Shown here: piece after piece, positions 1 to 9,934 of the stretch
How the letters are laid out: every line of letters begins with the position of its first letter
Position numbering within the stretch: the first letter of the stretch is position 1
Assembly: GCF_921293095.1 (NCBI RefSeq)
Contig: NC_060251.1
Span: forward strand, 60,963,585 to 61,027,584
Reading direction: 5' to 3'
DNA: 64,000 bases
Source of the DNA: Ischnura elegans
Taxonomy: Eukaryota > Arthropoda > Insecta > Odonata > Coenagrionidae
Notes under the pieces: generated by a model
Told to the model about the DNA's origin: nothing
Databases searched by the model: none
The model's input: only the letters and a program-made list of their open reading frames with translations
Program-made: the position numbers and the translations under genes

Positions 1-1153
1 ACGAAGCCAAACAAAAATATTAGCGAGGAGAGTCGATAAAAACCTGAGATAACACCGATAAACCGAAATCAAAACAGATTTTGTTTTCGATAGGCATATG
101 GATGAGGAACAACGTGCGTGGGATTTTCGCTTTGCGGGAAAGAGTGGTGGTGAAAACAGTAGGCGGAGAAAGGTCCCTCGCACACCTGCACTTCCCAGAA
201 TATCCTGTAAAACTTCGCCGCTTTAGGTACCAACTGGTGAATGGTATGCGCGACAAGAATGGCACCAGGAACGATGGGAAAATTCTAGGTTATTTTCGAC
301 AACGAACGCATTAAAACCTATCAAAAGACCGCAATAGTTAGTATTTTCCAATGATACCCTCTGCGTCACTTTTACCTGAAGCGAAAAGTGATATCACAAG
401 ATTATTTTACTTGGTTTCATTGGCCTCATCAGGGACACACATTTAGCGAGGATATATAAAAGTAACATACTTAATTTTTATTACCAATACATGAAGTAAA
501 TGCAATTTATTTCCGTATATAAATTTTCCATACTTTAAGTATATTTACACTTAAAATTAGACACAAAACTGAATGACTTAAAAAAAACTCCCTCCTATAA
601 ATCAGACAAGATGATCCCAAGGGCCTGAATTGTGATAAGAAAATATATACACTACATCGGTTTAAATGACCACAGGTAATCAGTACCGCTATAGAAGTAC
701 ATCGCTTCTTACTGAATTTTCTCCTATCTTAATATACCTCTTCTTTTGCTACTTATGCATGCACATGTCAAATTTTGACGAACGAAACTATGGATTAATT
801 TATTTCTGCTTTCGGTTAATCGCGACTGTTCCAAACAAAATGTTTCTATCAATAAATTGCAGTATGGAGTGTTATCTTAGATTAACGGTAATCCGGTAGT
901 TACCTTAAAACAGAAGTTCATCTAACGCCTTCACGAATTATTCTGAAAATATGCATCATTTAATTAATAGTTCACACCAGATAGACTGCGATAAAAATTA
1001 GCAAATGAATACAACAATAAAACATGAAAAACAAAAAAAACTCTGCCCCCTCTCCCCATCCCTGCCTGAATGTTTGATGTTAGCACGCTGAGTATGGAGT
1101 GTGATACAGTTTCCGGCGTGATTCGGTGGAAATCTTAGATATTTATCAAAATG
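1..1153. other. Unassigned AT-rich DNA
   Basis: No coding region or repeat is recognised. The short open frames at the left edge (about 80 codons on each strand) overlap each other, resemble no family I know, and lack splice or codon-bias support. Confidence 0.5.
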
Positions 1154-1292
1154 AAAAGTACTTGTATATTTCTACATATAATTATTCATTCCAAAAGACC
1201 CAGATTCCGGCACATAATGCCTTGAAAATGGCATTACGTGCCGAAAGTCTGCTGGAATGAATAAATACATGTGGAAATAGACGAGTACTTTT
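1154..1292. mobile_element. MITE-like imperfect inverted repeat (~139 bp)
   Basis: Both ends carry AAAAGTACT-type arms. The two halves pair almost throughout, through the ATTCATTCC block and the core GGCACATAATGCC / GGCATTACGTGCC, around a centre of about 8 bases. The whole unit would fold into one hairpin and has no coding capacity, so it is typical of a non-autonomous DNA transposon. No target-site duplication is convincing, so the superfamily is not assigned. Confidence 0.7.
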
Positions 1293-1998
1293 TTATTATG
1301 GAGTGAGCTCTACCCTCACCTATCCAAACCAACCTTCGGGTTGAATCATTGAGTGACTGAGAGCCATAATATCGCACAAAAAAAACACAGACACGGAGGT
1401 GCTACACAGTGGGAGCCGTGGGATCGGGCCGTTCCCAAAAATCGATCGCACTTTGGGATCTCTTTCCTTCTCGCCCTTTCTCACGTGACATTTCAGCCAG
1501 GGAGAGATGATGATGGACGAATCGAGTTCCCACACCTCAAAAGAGAGAGAGAGAGAATCGAAAGGAAGGAGGGATGAGGCGTTTTTGTCGCGCTCCAAAT
1601 CTGTCAACGGCCGATAACCCTTCGGATCCACACCAGAGAGCTCGCGCCGACTACCTACACAGTAGTCACTTCTTCTGCTTCTCACATTCCCACTCCACTC
1701 CCGCCTGGACTCTCTAGGGGGAGGAGGCAAGAAAAGGCGAACAAATGCGATTTCGGCCGCGAGGATCCCGCTGCACACGACGCGAGATAAATGATTAGCT
1801 CCTCCGCCCACCAACCCCTCCTCCTGATTCCCACCACGTGAAAAAGAAAGACAAAAATAGACCTTTTTTTGAAGACACAGCGTCCATCTGCTGCACGAGA
1901 ATCACACGGAACATTAAACTCGCCTCTACCTCACTGTACGCCCGTTATTTCGCGGGTTCTATACACACACAAGAGTACTACACAGTTCAATCATATAG
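1293..1998. other. Unassigned; dispersed repeat piece and GA microsatellite
   Basis: Bases 1301-1350 resemble 41771-41818 (GAGTGARCTCTA followed by CCTCACC and TTCGGGYTGAATCA), so this is a copy of a dispersed repeat; a weaker relative lies near 21975-22030. A short (GA)n tract is at 1542-1556. The antisense open frame of 164 codons at 1320-1814 has no recognisable domain and is low-complexity near the GA tract. I do not call it a gene. Confidence 0.45.
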
Positions 1999-2330
1999 GT
2001 ACAACTGGACCACTAAATTCACACTTCTTAAAATGTCACTCAAGAAAAACAATTCTTGACATGGCTTCCATGCAATTGTTCCGCACTGCGCATGCGGAGC
2101 GAGAATCATGAGACATGTGAAGCTGGCGGTCCAGAGGAAACTCCTATACACACTTAACCACTGAAGCAGTTGGTCCTAACATCAACCCGGACCACTGAAG
2201 TCACACTGTTTATAATGTTACACGAGAAAAAAGTTCTCGACATGACTTTTATGCAACTGTTCCGCAATGCGCATGCGCAGCGCTTATCATGAGACGCGGA
2301 ATGCTGGCGGTCTAGAGCAAACCCCTCATG
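1999..2330. repeat. Diverged tandem duplication, period ~180 bp
   Basis: The segment 1999-2148 is repeated at about 2180-2330. Shared landmarks in order are GGACCACTRAA, TCACACT, AATGTYAC, TTCT(T/C)GACATG, ATGCAA(T/C)TGTTCCGCA, TGCGCATGCG, ATCATGAGAC and GCTGGCGGTC. Copies differ at roughly a fifth of positions by eye. Each contains a TGCGCATGCG palindrome. No open frame is conserved between them. Confidence 0.75.
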
Positions 2331-2409
2331 AAAGACGTTTGGACGTTGGAACCAATATTTCTCCCTAGCAACCGATCTACTGTTTACATGGTCACAGAGT
2401 ACACACTTA

Positions 2410-2927
2410 AGCTGGGTTCACACAGAAGGAAAATAATAGATTAGGACGGATAGTTAGCACCTTCTTTAGTAAACACTTGTACCCATGTGTCACGTGACTC
2501 GGGAAATTTAAACACAAATGAGATTGGGAGGAAAACTTAGGCACATATCAAACTAACATACTATATATTCAAATATTTTTTCTTTCATATCCAATAAAAC
2601 GTCTGAGCTGACTTGGAATGATTTTTCTTGGTACCTAAATGCATAGCAATAGTGCACCATTTGCCACTCGAACGCAAGTCACGTTATACAATACCACGTA
2701 TTGAGACGCTTGAGGTATGTTGGAGCCGAGGTAGTGACGTCACCCGCCATCTTCTAATCCTTACTCTCAGGGTTAACATAGGTGCAGATTCTACAGTACC
2801 GGCGGTATGCGGGAAGACATTTACCCAAACTCAATCCGCCCCTTGCCCACATCCCCGCTTTCCTACGCCGTGGATTGGCTGTATGCCTTTCCGCAGACCG
2901 CCGGTTCGCAGCCATGTGAATCCAGCT
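2410..2927. mobile_element. Candidate PIF/Harbinger-type non-autonomous element
   Basis: The left end reads AGCTGGGTTCACAC and the right end, reverse-complemented, AGCTGGATTCACAT. The flanks are TTA on the left and TGA on the right, compatible with a mutated TWA target duplication. The interior holds a 100-codon open frame with no recognised domain. The family assignment rests only on the termini, so it is tentative. Confidence 0.5.
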
Positions 2928-5590
2928 TGAGCTGAGCAGTAATACTTAACTCGTGAAGAGTACAAACACGAAAACAACAATATCGTAGAATTCATCGGCA
3001 GTGCCTAGAGCGCTTAAAAATTTCTTTTAGGTATTTTGATGAAGAAAAAAACATTCGTAGGAAATAATTTTCTTTTACAAATTTGTGCTTAACGATTTGA
3101 ATTAACATTAGAAAGCTCTGACCACCTTGTGAAGTTTCGTATTGAGACATTGGGAAAATTTTGAAGGGTTAGGGTTAAAAGTGGATATATCCTTACCTGG
3201 GGATCAAAATATTACACTTTATTACACCAAGCTAAATAAAAATTGTCAACGCCCTGAAATTTTATTTAATGTACTTACTCCAAAACAATATATGTGTCTT
3301 CTTTTCATTTTCGGCTAATTTCCCTCCTGGATTCGTTTGTGATATTTAGTGCTTCAAAATCGAGTATTTCGATCTTGCGCTCGGACTCGGAAAGAGACGA
3401 GGATGAGTAAAGAGATTCGTGAAAAGTAACCCTCGTGAAAATTTCAGGAACCCCTTCGAGAGGTTTGATGACCCAGATTCAATAATTCAGACCCTTCAAG
3501 AAAAGGGCTAAGCACACTCAGGGGCGGCGGCAGAAAATTGTCCCGAGGAAAGGTCACTTCTTAGCGACCCCACCCCTTCCCCTTACAAAAGTAATGTATG
3601 AGTGGGATCTATAGCATATATTCGTACGAAAAGAATTGTTTGGGATAGATGAATAGTTCATACAAAATGATGATAACGTAGAAGAAGGGAGAGAAAGAAG
3701 CTACCAGCTGTAGGAGGCGTGCATTGGATTTTAGAAGAAAGAAGTTCCTGCAAAGAAGTCGTCCACGATGGTGGTGGGACCAAGTGAAGATGGAAATATG
3801 AAATAGATAGGGGCAATAGAATAGGAAGCCAAAGATCCATCCAGGAGGAGACCATTAGTAAATATTTTAGGCACTGGATTTGGGCGCCACTGGATATTAG
3901 TGGCAGCCGCTTTTTCAGGACAAATTATTTTTTTTAGCTCAAGAATTACCCACAATTTTATCTGATTATTTAGGATAGAAATTGCCCCAGACGGCCCCGA
4001 CTTAGGCGTTACTTGCCCAATATAAATGTCAAGATACGCAATTGCTAACACATAACCTAGTTTTTGTAAAACCTCACTCACGATTTGATCTTATCCTTTA
4101 TAAAAGTATCTGTCTTCATTTATCGCTCTGCAACCACTTTTCTAAATTTAAAAAAACGCGTTCAAGGAATACTGCAATCTATTACTAATCCTCAATCAAT
4201 GATACCTCTATAATTCAATCTAAACCTCATCTGTTTAGCTCTTAGACCTACCAGATGTCGTTGAACAAGTAAATAATCACGCAATATTGCGTTATAGTTA
4301 TCAATTATTCTCATGTCTTACATTTCAATGCCTATTTAGGCCACTTAGAGGATACTTAAGATATAAAGAGTAGGTACCCGTATAGTATGGACCTAGTTCA
4401 CTGGTACCGATGAGTCCTAAAAGACCGGAATCTACAGAATCTCTGAATGTATATAGACTGCTCTGAGCGTATGATGGAGAGAGGAAGTAATTAGGAGTGA
4501 AACTCCACCAAGCTATCTCGCGAGCATTGCATTAACATTGCTTAGGCGATAGCCCAAATAAAAAAAAGAATGCTATCTAAGAGCATTAATCTTCTTCAAA
4601 CAATCGTCGACAAGAGCAATAGAGGTCAGAACTAAATGCTGGCGACGTTCCTTATATTGGACTCCTCGCCTTCGGAATAATCCTCGCCGTGCGTTTGTCT
4701 CTCAACTTCCAGGTCTTCGCCAGCTTCGGCGTGACGTCAAGGGAACTGGTGAGGAACGGCCGCCCTGGTGCGAATAGCTCGATACATTTCAAAGCAAATG
4801 GAATCAAAAGGGCTTATTCTCTCCGCGCCTCGTGCCTTATGAGGCGAGATTTTTACGGCATCACGCCCTACAAATGCAGCTAGCTATTTCAATCCAAATC
4901 GCTTCTCTCCTCCCAACCGATATTTACGCTTTCGCTGGCAGTTGGTACAAAAACCGTACGGAACGGGTTGGAGGTGCGGTAAAAAAACTTTTATTGCCCC
5001 CCAAAGCAAATTCTCTAGGTTTCAAACCAGGCCTTGTAGAAGATGCAGCAGAAGGACCTCGGTTATGTGGTGAAAAGGTGTAGGGTGGAAAAGGTAGGCT
5101 AAGAACTTTGGCTGACATGAAAATTCGCCTTGATCCCATTTCGATTCAAGGATGGATTTCAAAGATTCAGCTTAAATTTTTATAGGTGTTGGTATGCTAC
5201 CCTTACTCTAGTCAGCATCCAAAATAAACCTACAGGCGAACAATGAATTTCCACTTCATTTATAAAACTATTCATTGAGATGACAGCTTCCGATACGCTG
5301 TACGATTTCAAAATATGGAGCATGGATGGAAAAGTTCCGCCAAATCGACCAAAGTACATTCTTATAGATAATGATGAAGAAATCGTTAATATATTCGAAT
5401 AAAGATCATAAGGAGGATCTTTAACCGAAGTAAAAAGTGGAAATATGAAAGATTGGAATGAACTTGGAGGTAAATTATATTCTTGAAGAAAAGGAAATAG
5501 ATTCTCCGAGGTACTACAGGTGACTGGCCGTGTCTTGGAGAAAGAATTCGAATTGAAATAATGTCAAAATTAATAATATATATAGATAGG
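2928..5590. other. Unassigned region
   Basis: No recognisable gene. A 116-codon antisense open frame at 3731-4081 has no family resemblance. The string CAGGGGCGGCGGC at 3519 and the reverse-oriented GGCGCCACTG ending at 3892 resemble hAT-type ends, but no matching target duplication is present. Confidence 0.4.
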
Positions 5591-5599
5591 ACAACATGG

Positions 5600-5780
5600 A
5601 TGGGGATGGAAGGGAGCTAGGCCACGCAAGAGATAGCTACAAGTTGCAAATAATGACTTGAAGGCAATGGAAGCCACGAGATGGAGGGAGAAAGCAAAGA
5701 GGCTAACTGAACGGAGGCAAATTGTGGACAAAGTCTAAGTCCATACCGGGCTTTACTGCTGTGGAATACGATAATTTAGT
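5600..5780 (+). pseudogene. Non-LTR retrotransposon 3' end (reverse transcriptase C-terminus)
   Basis: One plus-strand frame reads KGARPRKR, a stop, LQVANNDLKAMEATRWREKA, then an RQIVDKV block, a stop, and VHTGLYCCGI before the final stop. This matches the terminal part of arthropod LINE polyproteins, where a GRPRKRW motif is followed by D-L-K-A-x-x-x-x-x-W-R-x-K-A and a W/R-R-x-I-V motif. Only the last ~60 codons remain, with two internal stops, as expected of a dead copy. It differs from the KKYVAMKRLAD-type ends at 14.8 and 19.3 kb, so a second LINE lineage is represented. Confidence 0.75.
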
Positions 5781-5886
5781 TCAAACCTATGATAACAGGA
5801 CCGGTTTGCGAAGTTTAGGTCGCGTATCTTTGTCCCTTAAAACAATCAACCCAACCAATAAGGGGTCGGATTGTTTAAATATAGAC

Positions 5887-5945
5887 GAACGGTCATTTCC
5901 ATGAACATACCGTCATTTCCATTAACATACGGTCATTTCCATAAC
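5887..5945. repeat. Three-copy 20-bp minisatellite
   Basis: The unit (A/C)GGTCATTTCCATRAACATA occurs three times in succession with one or two substitutions; the last copy is truncated. Confidence 0.85.
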
Positions 5946-6772
5946 AAAAATACTAGAACGAATCAATACATTTTTGAGCGTTGAAGCGAGCACCGGTGCT
6001 GGTCCCTCGTGGCTTACAGGGTAATGCGAAAATCTTGGAGATATTGTGACTTTAAGGCCACATGTCGTAGAGATATGACAAAAAAAACAATTTGTCTCGG
6101 TAGTCATTCTTCACTCCGAAAAATATCATATCGACAAGCAGACCGTGACAACCTGATTAGTTAAGTTAAGGCCTTATTACTCAAAGACTTATATCATATC
6201 CACATTGGGGGAGGATACTGCCTTAGGCAAAGGATTGGACAGTGCATCACACGAAATACGCATTTAACACCTGTGAAAAATTAAGATCATCAGGCAAAGC
6301 TTCAATCTAATGAGAGGATTAAGGTCCAATACAACCATAACAGTCCCGAAAAAATCCTATTCGAAAAGCCAAATGTAATATCTCTAGCAATATCGAACTA
6401 GTTCGTAAGGATGATTAGCAAATAAGCAATCACCACCACGACACGAAGACTCAAGAGTCATTGACCTCATATCTCGTATCTGGTACAAAACTGAGGAAAC
6501 GGCTTTCACTGAATAGCTTGCGGCAAAAAAATCCAGTATTTTCACATGACAAAACTCGCTGAATTCATAATTGAATCGCAGCAGGATTAATTATTCCGCG
6601 ACACAACAATGGCTTCCCCATATCCTGGCCGCCATGACGTGAGAATGAAATATTGTGAGGGCCGAATTAGCGGCTGGGATTGCGGAGCGGAGGGAAAAAA
6701 AATTAAGGCGAAGGTAGGTCAATTATGGCACGGATGGTGATGTATGAAAACGGGACGCCCGCGTATGAGTCA
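5946..6772. other. Unassigned region
   Basis: Nothing recognised. Bases around 6600-6720 are locally GC-rich. Confidence 0.4.
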
Positions 6773-6930
6773 GCACGCGCGGACGGGAGATTGAGCAAAA
6801 GAAGAACGGGCGTTGCGATTGTGGATTGGCGGAACACAGAATTGAGATCGTCCGTGACAGGGGACGTGATGAGGAGGAAAATCTAACCATGATTGAAACG
6901 AGGATGTATGCAGAAATAGATGGATAAAAA
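6773..6930 (+). repeat. Duplicated segment, copy 1, with conserved open frame
   Basis: The plus-strand frame reads RGREIEQKKNGRC, then AEHRIEIVRD, NLTMIE and RMYAEIDG before a stop. It aligns in frame and without indels over its first ~35 codons with 7349-7512 (RRREFEQRKNG, AEHRIENVRD, NLAI, MMYAEIL). The shared frame suggests both derive from a once-coding segment, perhaps an unrecognised transposon ORF. No known domain is seen. Confidence 0.6.
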
Positions 6931-7106
6931 ACAATCCGGCCTCAATCAGACACTGCATGCGCCGCAACAGACTGTTTCTATCCACCATTGAAATACTATC
7001 ATCGTGATGATAAGCACTTCAGTGGAAGTTGGCTCAACTTTACAATACCCACCATCACTCCTCATTATCGTAAGTCATCAAACCCAAGAGATATAGTGCA
7101 GGCAAG

Positions 7107-7296
7107 ATAATAATAATAATAATGTCGTCTTTATTTTAACAAGCGAATTTAGGACTACATAGTCCTCTCTTACAATTAAGTTGTTTGACAATCACATACA
7201 TCCATGCCCTGGATGGTGGTCAAACCACCCAGGCGGGGTTCGAACCCGCGACCTTTAAGTTAGCAGTCGGGGACTTTACCCGGCGCCACCCAGGCC
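7107..7296 (-). mobile_element. tRNA-derived SINE
   Basis: Read on the minus strand, the element begins GGCCTGGGTGGCGCCGGGTA, which contains a box-A-like segment. A perfect box B, GGTTCGAACCC, follows about 50 bases into the element. A tRNA-unrelated body comes next (CCATCCAGGGCATGGATGTA, GAGGACTATGTAGTCCTAAA) and the element ends in an (ATT)n tail at 7107-7123. Box spacing, body and simple-sequence tail are the standard SINE layout. It lies between the two copies of the duplicated segment at 6773 and 7349. Confidence 0.88.
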
Positions 7297-7348
7297 GAAA
7301 TTATAACAGCGAAGCCAGAAAACCATAGTGATGTGGTAGTTAAAATAA

Positions 7349-7512
7349 CACGCAGACGGGAGTTTGAGCAAAGGAAGAACGGGTGTTACGGTTCTACATC
7401 GGCAGAGCACAGAATTGAGAATGTCCGTGACATGAGAAGTCACGAGAAAGACAATCTAGCAATACCTCTGATTGATACGATGATGTATGCAGAAATATTG
7501 GAGCGACAGAAT
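7349..7512 (+). repeat. Duplicated segment, copy 2, with conserved open frame
   Basis: Partner of 6773-6930, about 576 bp downstream. The open frame continues from 7333 to 7596. The match starts at the R-R-R-E-F-E-Q block and fades after MYAEI. Most differences are substitutions that keep the frame open. Confidence 0.6.
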
Positions 7513-7615
7513 TCCACAGGAAGCTTAATCATGAAAACTCGTACACAAAAAAATAATGTATACTTTAAAATACATGTTTTTAATATTTTTTGCTAAATTT
7601 GAATTTATAAATCTG

Positions 7616-8165
7616 ACTCGCACGCTCCGCGCGCTCGTTAAGGGGCTACGCCCCTTAAAAACCCCGGTTCCGGCTTCGCCGTCTACATTTGTGGTCGTTC
7701 GAAGAATTTTAGTTCGAATAATCTCACCTCGGCTAGGGGCCGGCTTCGCCGGCCGGGGAGTAGAGAAGCGCGCCAATCATTCCTCGGAACGGCTTCGCCG
7801 TTCCTCGTTGAGAGGCGGCTTCGCCGCCCAGGGGTTTAGTGTGCCCCTCCGGAGCTACCCCGCTTAATTATTCGGAACGGCTTCGTCGTTCCTCGTTTGG
7901 GGTCGGCATAGCCGCCCAGAGGGCGAGGGCATTTCCGAACTGTTTCACCGTTATACCGTTCAAGGGGCGGCTTCGCCACCCAGGGGTGGGAGGAGCCCAC
8001 AGCGGCTGCGCCGCTTGAACATCGGGGCGACTTCGCCGCCCGAGGGTTACTGAAGGTCCCCCTCGCCTGCGCCAGTTACTCCTCAGAACGTCCTCGCCGT
8101 TACTCGATGTGGGGCGGCTACGCCACCATTGGCTTGAGAAGCCCCCCCGCGGCTGCTCCGCTTAT
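7616..8165. repeat. Cluster of about a dozen GC-rich three-base-loop hairpins
   Basis: Small inverted repeats of the form GGCGGC-TTC-GCCGCC recur every 30-90 bp. Examples are at 7638-7658 (TTAAGGGGC, TAC, then the complement), 7738-7754 (GGCCGGCTTCGCCGGCC), 7786-7804 (GGAACGGCTTCGCCGTTCC), 7815-7830, 7870-7890, 7963-7980, 8000-8015 (AGCGGCTGCGCCGCTT), 8024-8040, 8085-8103, 8112-8128 and 8148-8162. Arms differ in sequence but loops are nearly always TTC, TAC or TGC. Composition is far more GC-rich than the surroundings. Open frames through it are by-products of the repeat. Confidence 0.85.
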
Positions 8166-8224
8166 ACTTCATAAATGGTCTTCTCCACCGAAAGGGGTAC
8201 CCAGGGCGATTTGGGGGTTCTAAT

Positions 8225-8905
8225 TTGTGGCGGAATTCTGACGATTCTTTTACCCGGAGAGGCGATTTACAAGGAATTTTTTGGGGAGATTTCACGGGGT
8301 TATCGGGGGTTTTAATAAACAGTAGGGGCTTAATTGTGACGAAAAGTACTCGGAGAGGCGACTTAAAATTTTTTAATTTTTTTCGGCGAGGTTCCAGGAG
8401 GTGATCCGGGGTTTTCTAGTATTTTTTCCCGTATACTTTACGGTGGCCCGCCCTCACCAAATATTCCGGGACGAGATGTGCGGCGTATTGTTTGCGAGAA
8501 GTTCCCAAATAGGAGACTTAAATACACATTTTACACTTGGGGGGGGGGGGTTCAGGGGGATACCGGGGGTTTATATGCTTGTACACCTGGCGGTTACCAT
8601 CCGTTCACATAAATTTCGTGGCGATGAGTCGTTGGGGGCGGTGAAATAGTCACGAAAAGTACCCAAAAAGTAGACTTATATGCAAACTTTTATTTTTTGG
8701 GGGGTATTTGTGGGTTTACCGGGGGTTTACAGGTTTTTACTGCCAGGGGTCATCAATCGTCCACATCAATTCCGTAGCGATGAGTGATAAGGCTTGGGAA
8801 AGCGGCGGAATTGTGACGAAAAATACCCGAAAAGGCTACTTATATGCAAATTTTAATTTTTTAGGGGGTTTCGGGGGGTTTAAAGATGACGATACTATAT
8901 GGTCA
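8225..8905. repeat. Degenerate ~160-bp tandem array with G-rich core
   Basis: A conserved block occurs at about 8235, 8335, 8490, 8650 and 8814: (G/C)ACGAAAAGTACCC, then a GARAAGGCGACTTA stretch, an ATATGCAAATTTTAATT stretch and a run of G. The last three intervals are about 155-165 bp. The sequence CCGGGGGTTTA also recurs, and ATTTCGTGGCGATGAGT recurs at about 8609 and 8769. An 11-G homopolymer lies near 8539. The array directly adjoins the hairpin cluster on its left. Confidence 0.75.
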
Positions 8906-9888
8906 CATTCATTTACTGTCATATCTAGCAGAAGTGTGCCCTATGATATCCATATTTCAGGAGTAATACAATAAAAAGCAAACCAGTCCCCGAAAAAAGT
9001 GAGTAGTGTCCGCCATTTTTATTTTTTCGCGGTTAAATCCATTAAATTATTTATCAAATGTTTATGTTTTCTGAAAGACAATGCATAGTTGCATGTAACT
9101 ACAAAGTTTGAAAGAAATCGGTTAGGTTGAAATAGACAAAATCTTGTGTTGATCTTTTAGAAATCGTAATTTTCGGTGATTTTCGGAATATTTTAATTTC
9201 TTTCTCAGTAACCAAGGACGATGAAAAAGAATTGTTACCATAATTTCGTAAACGATGTTATGAGCATATATAATAATCATTTTCGTTATCTTACACCTGA
9301 AATTAGGTCGAGGGGAGAGGAAGTTATGAAAATATTTTCGAAAAACCACTTTTTGGACGCCATTTTGGCTGCAAACATTGGGGAGAAAAACTATGTATTA
9401 AATCCGCTATAGTATAGAAGCAATCAAAACGAACTTTACACACACTCAAAGCAAGAGGTTGATATAGACAAGAGGAGGGTCAAAATACTCATTGTAGATA
9501 AACACTGTATAGAATGATGGAAAAATTTTATTGCCCTGCACAGCGTTCAGGTTCGTGTCAATACAATAATTTTCCCGTTGGGATAGACAACATTCATACT
9601 TAATCAAGAAAGAGGGGTTGCCGTTGTAGTCAAGTGGTATTCAAAATCCCGAGTTAAAATACTAGCAGGAAAGCTTTTTTAGTGGCATTACCATTCAAAT
9701 TTAAGTATAAGAAAAGGATCCATTGTTGAAAAGCGCAAAATAAGTGCATTATTTTCCCAAAGAGATTTATATTTGATAGTGATTGATCGCAGCTCAACGG
9801 GTATACGCGTTGATTAATCTGTATTTTCGAACCTCAATGTAAAATTCGTAAAATCTTTTCGGGTGAGACATCGGGGAAGGCTATTGAA
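8906..9888. other. Unassigned AT-rich DNA
   Basis: No gene is recognised. Strings related to CGCCATTTT occur at 9010 and 9357. Confidence 0.4.
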
Positions 9889-9934
9889 CGCTGACGTTTC
9901 GATGAGCGACTACCACATCGCCTTCAGTGCTGAC
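9889..9934 (-). ncRNA. Hammerhead-ribozyme-like motif
   Basis: On the minus strand ACTGAAGG is followed by a CGATG...CATCG stem with a ten-base loop, then CGAAACGTCAGCG. The order CUGANGA-like, stem II, GAAA, then GUC is that of a hammerhead core with a very short third helix, as known in Penelope-like retroelements. The first core block deviates (AAGG rather than AUGA), so activity is doubtful. It may be a decayed copy. Confidence 0.4.

Noticed and set aside
1320-1814. 164-codon antisense open frame
   Set aside because: No family resemblance; part of it is the complement of a GA microsatellite; no splice or codon evidence.
3519-3892. Possible hAT element between CAGGGGCGGCGGC and GGCGCCACTG
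   Set aside because: The ends agree poorly and the flanking octamers (AGCACACT and GATATTAG) do not match.
7200-7296. tRNA gene on the minus strand
   Set aside because: Box A and B are present but the acceptor and anticodon arms do not pair and a SINE body with an (ATT)n tail follows.
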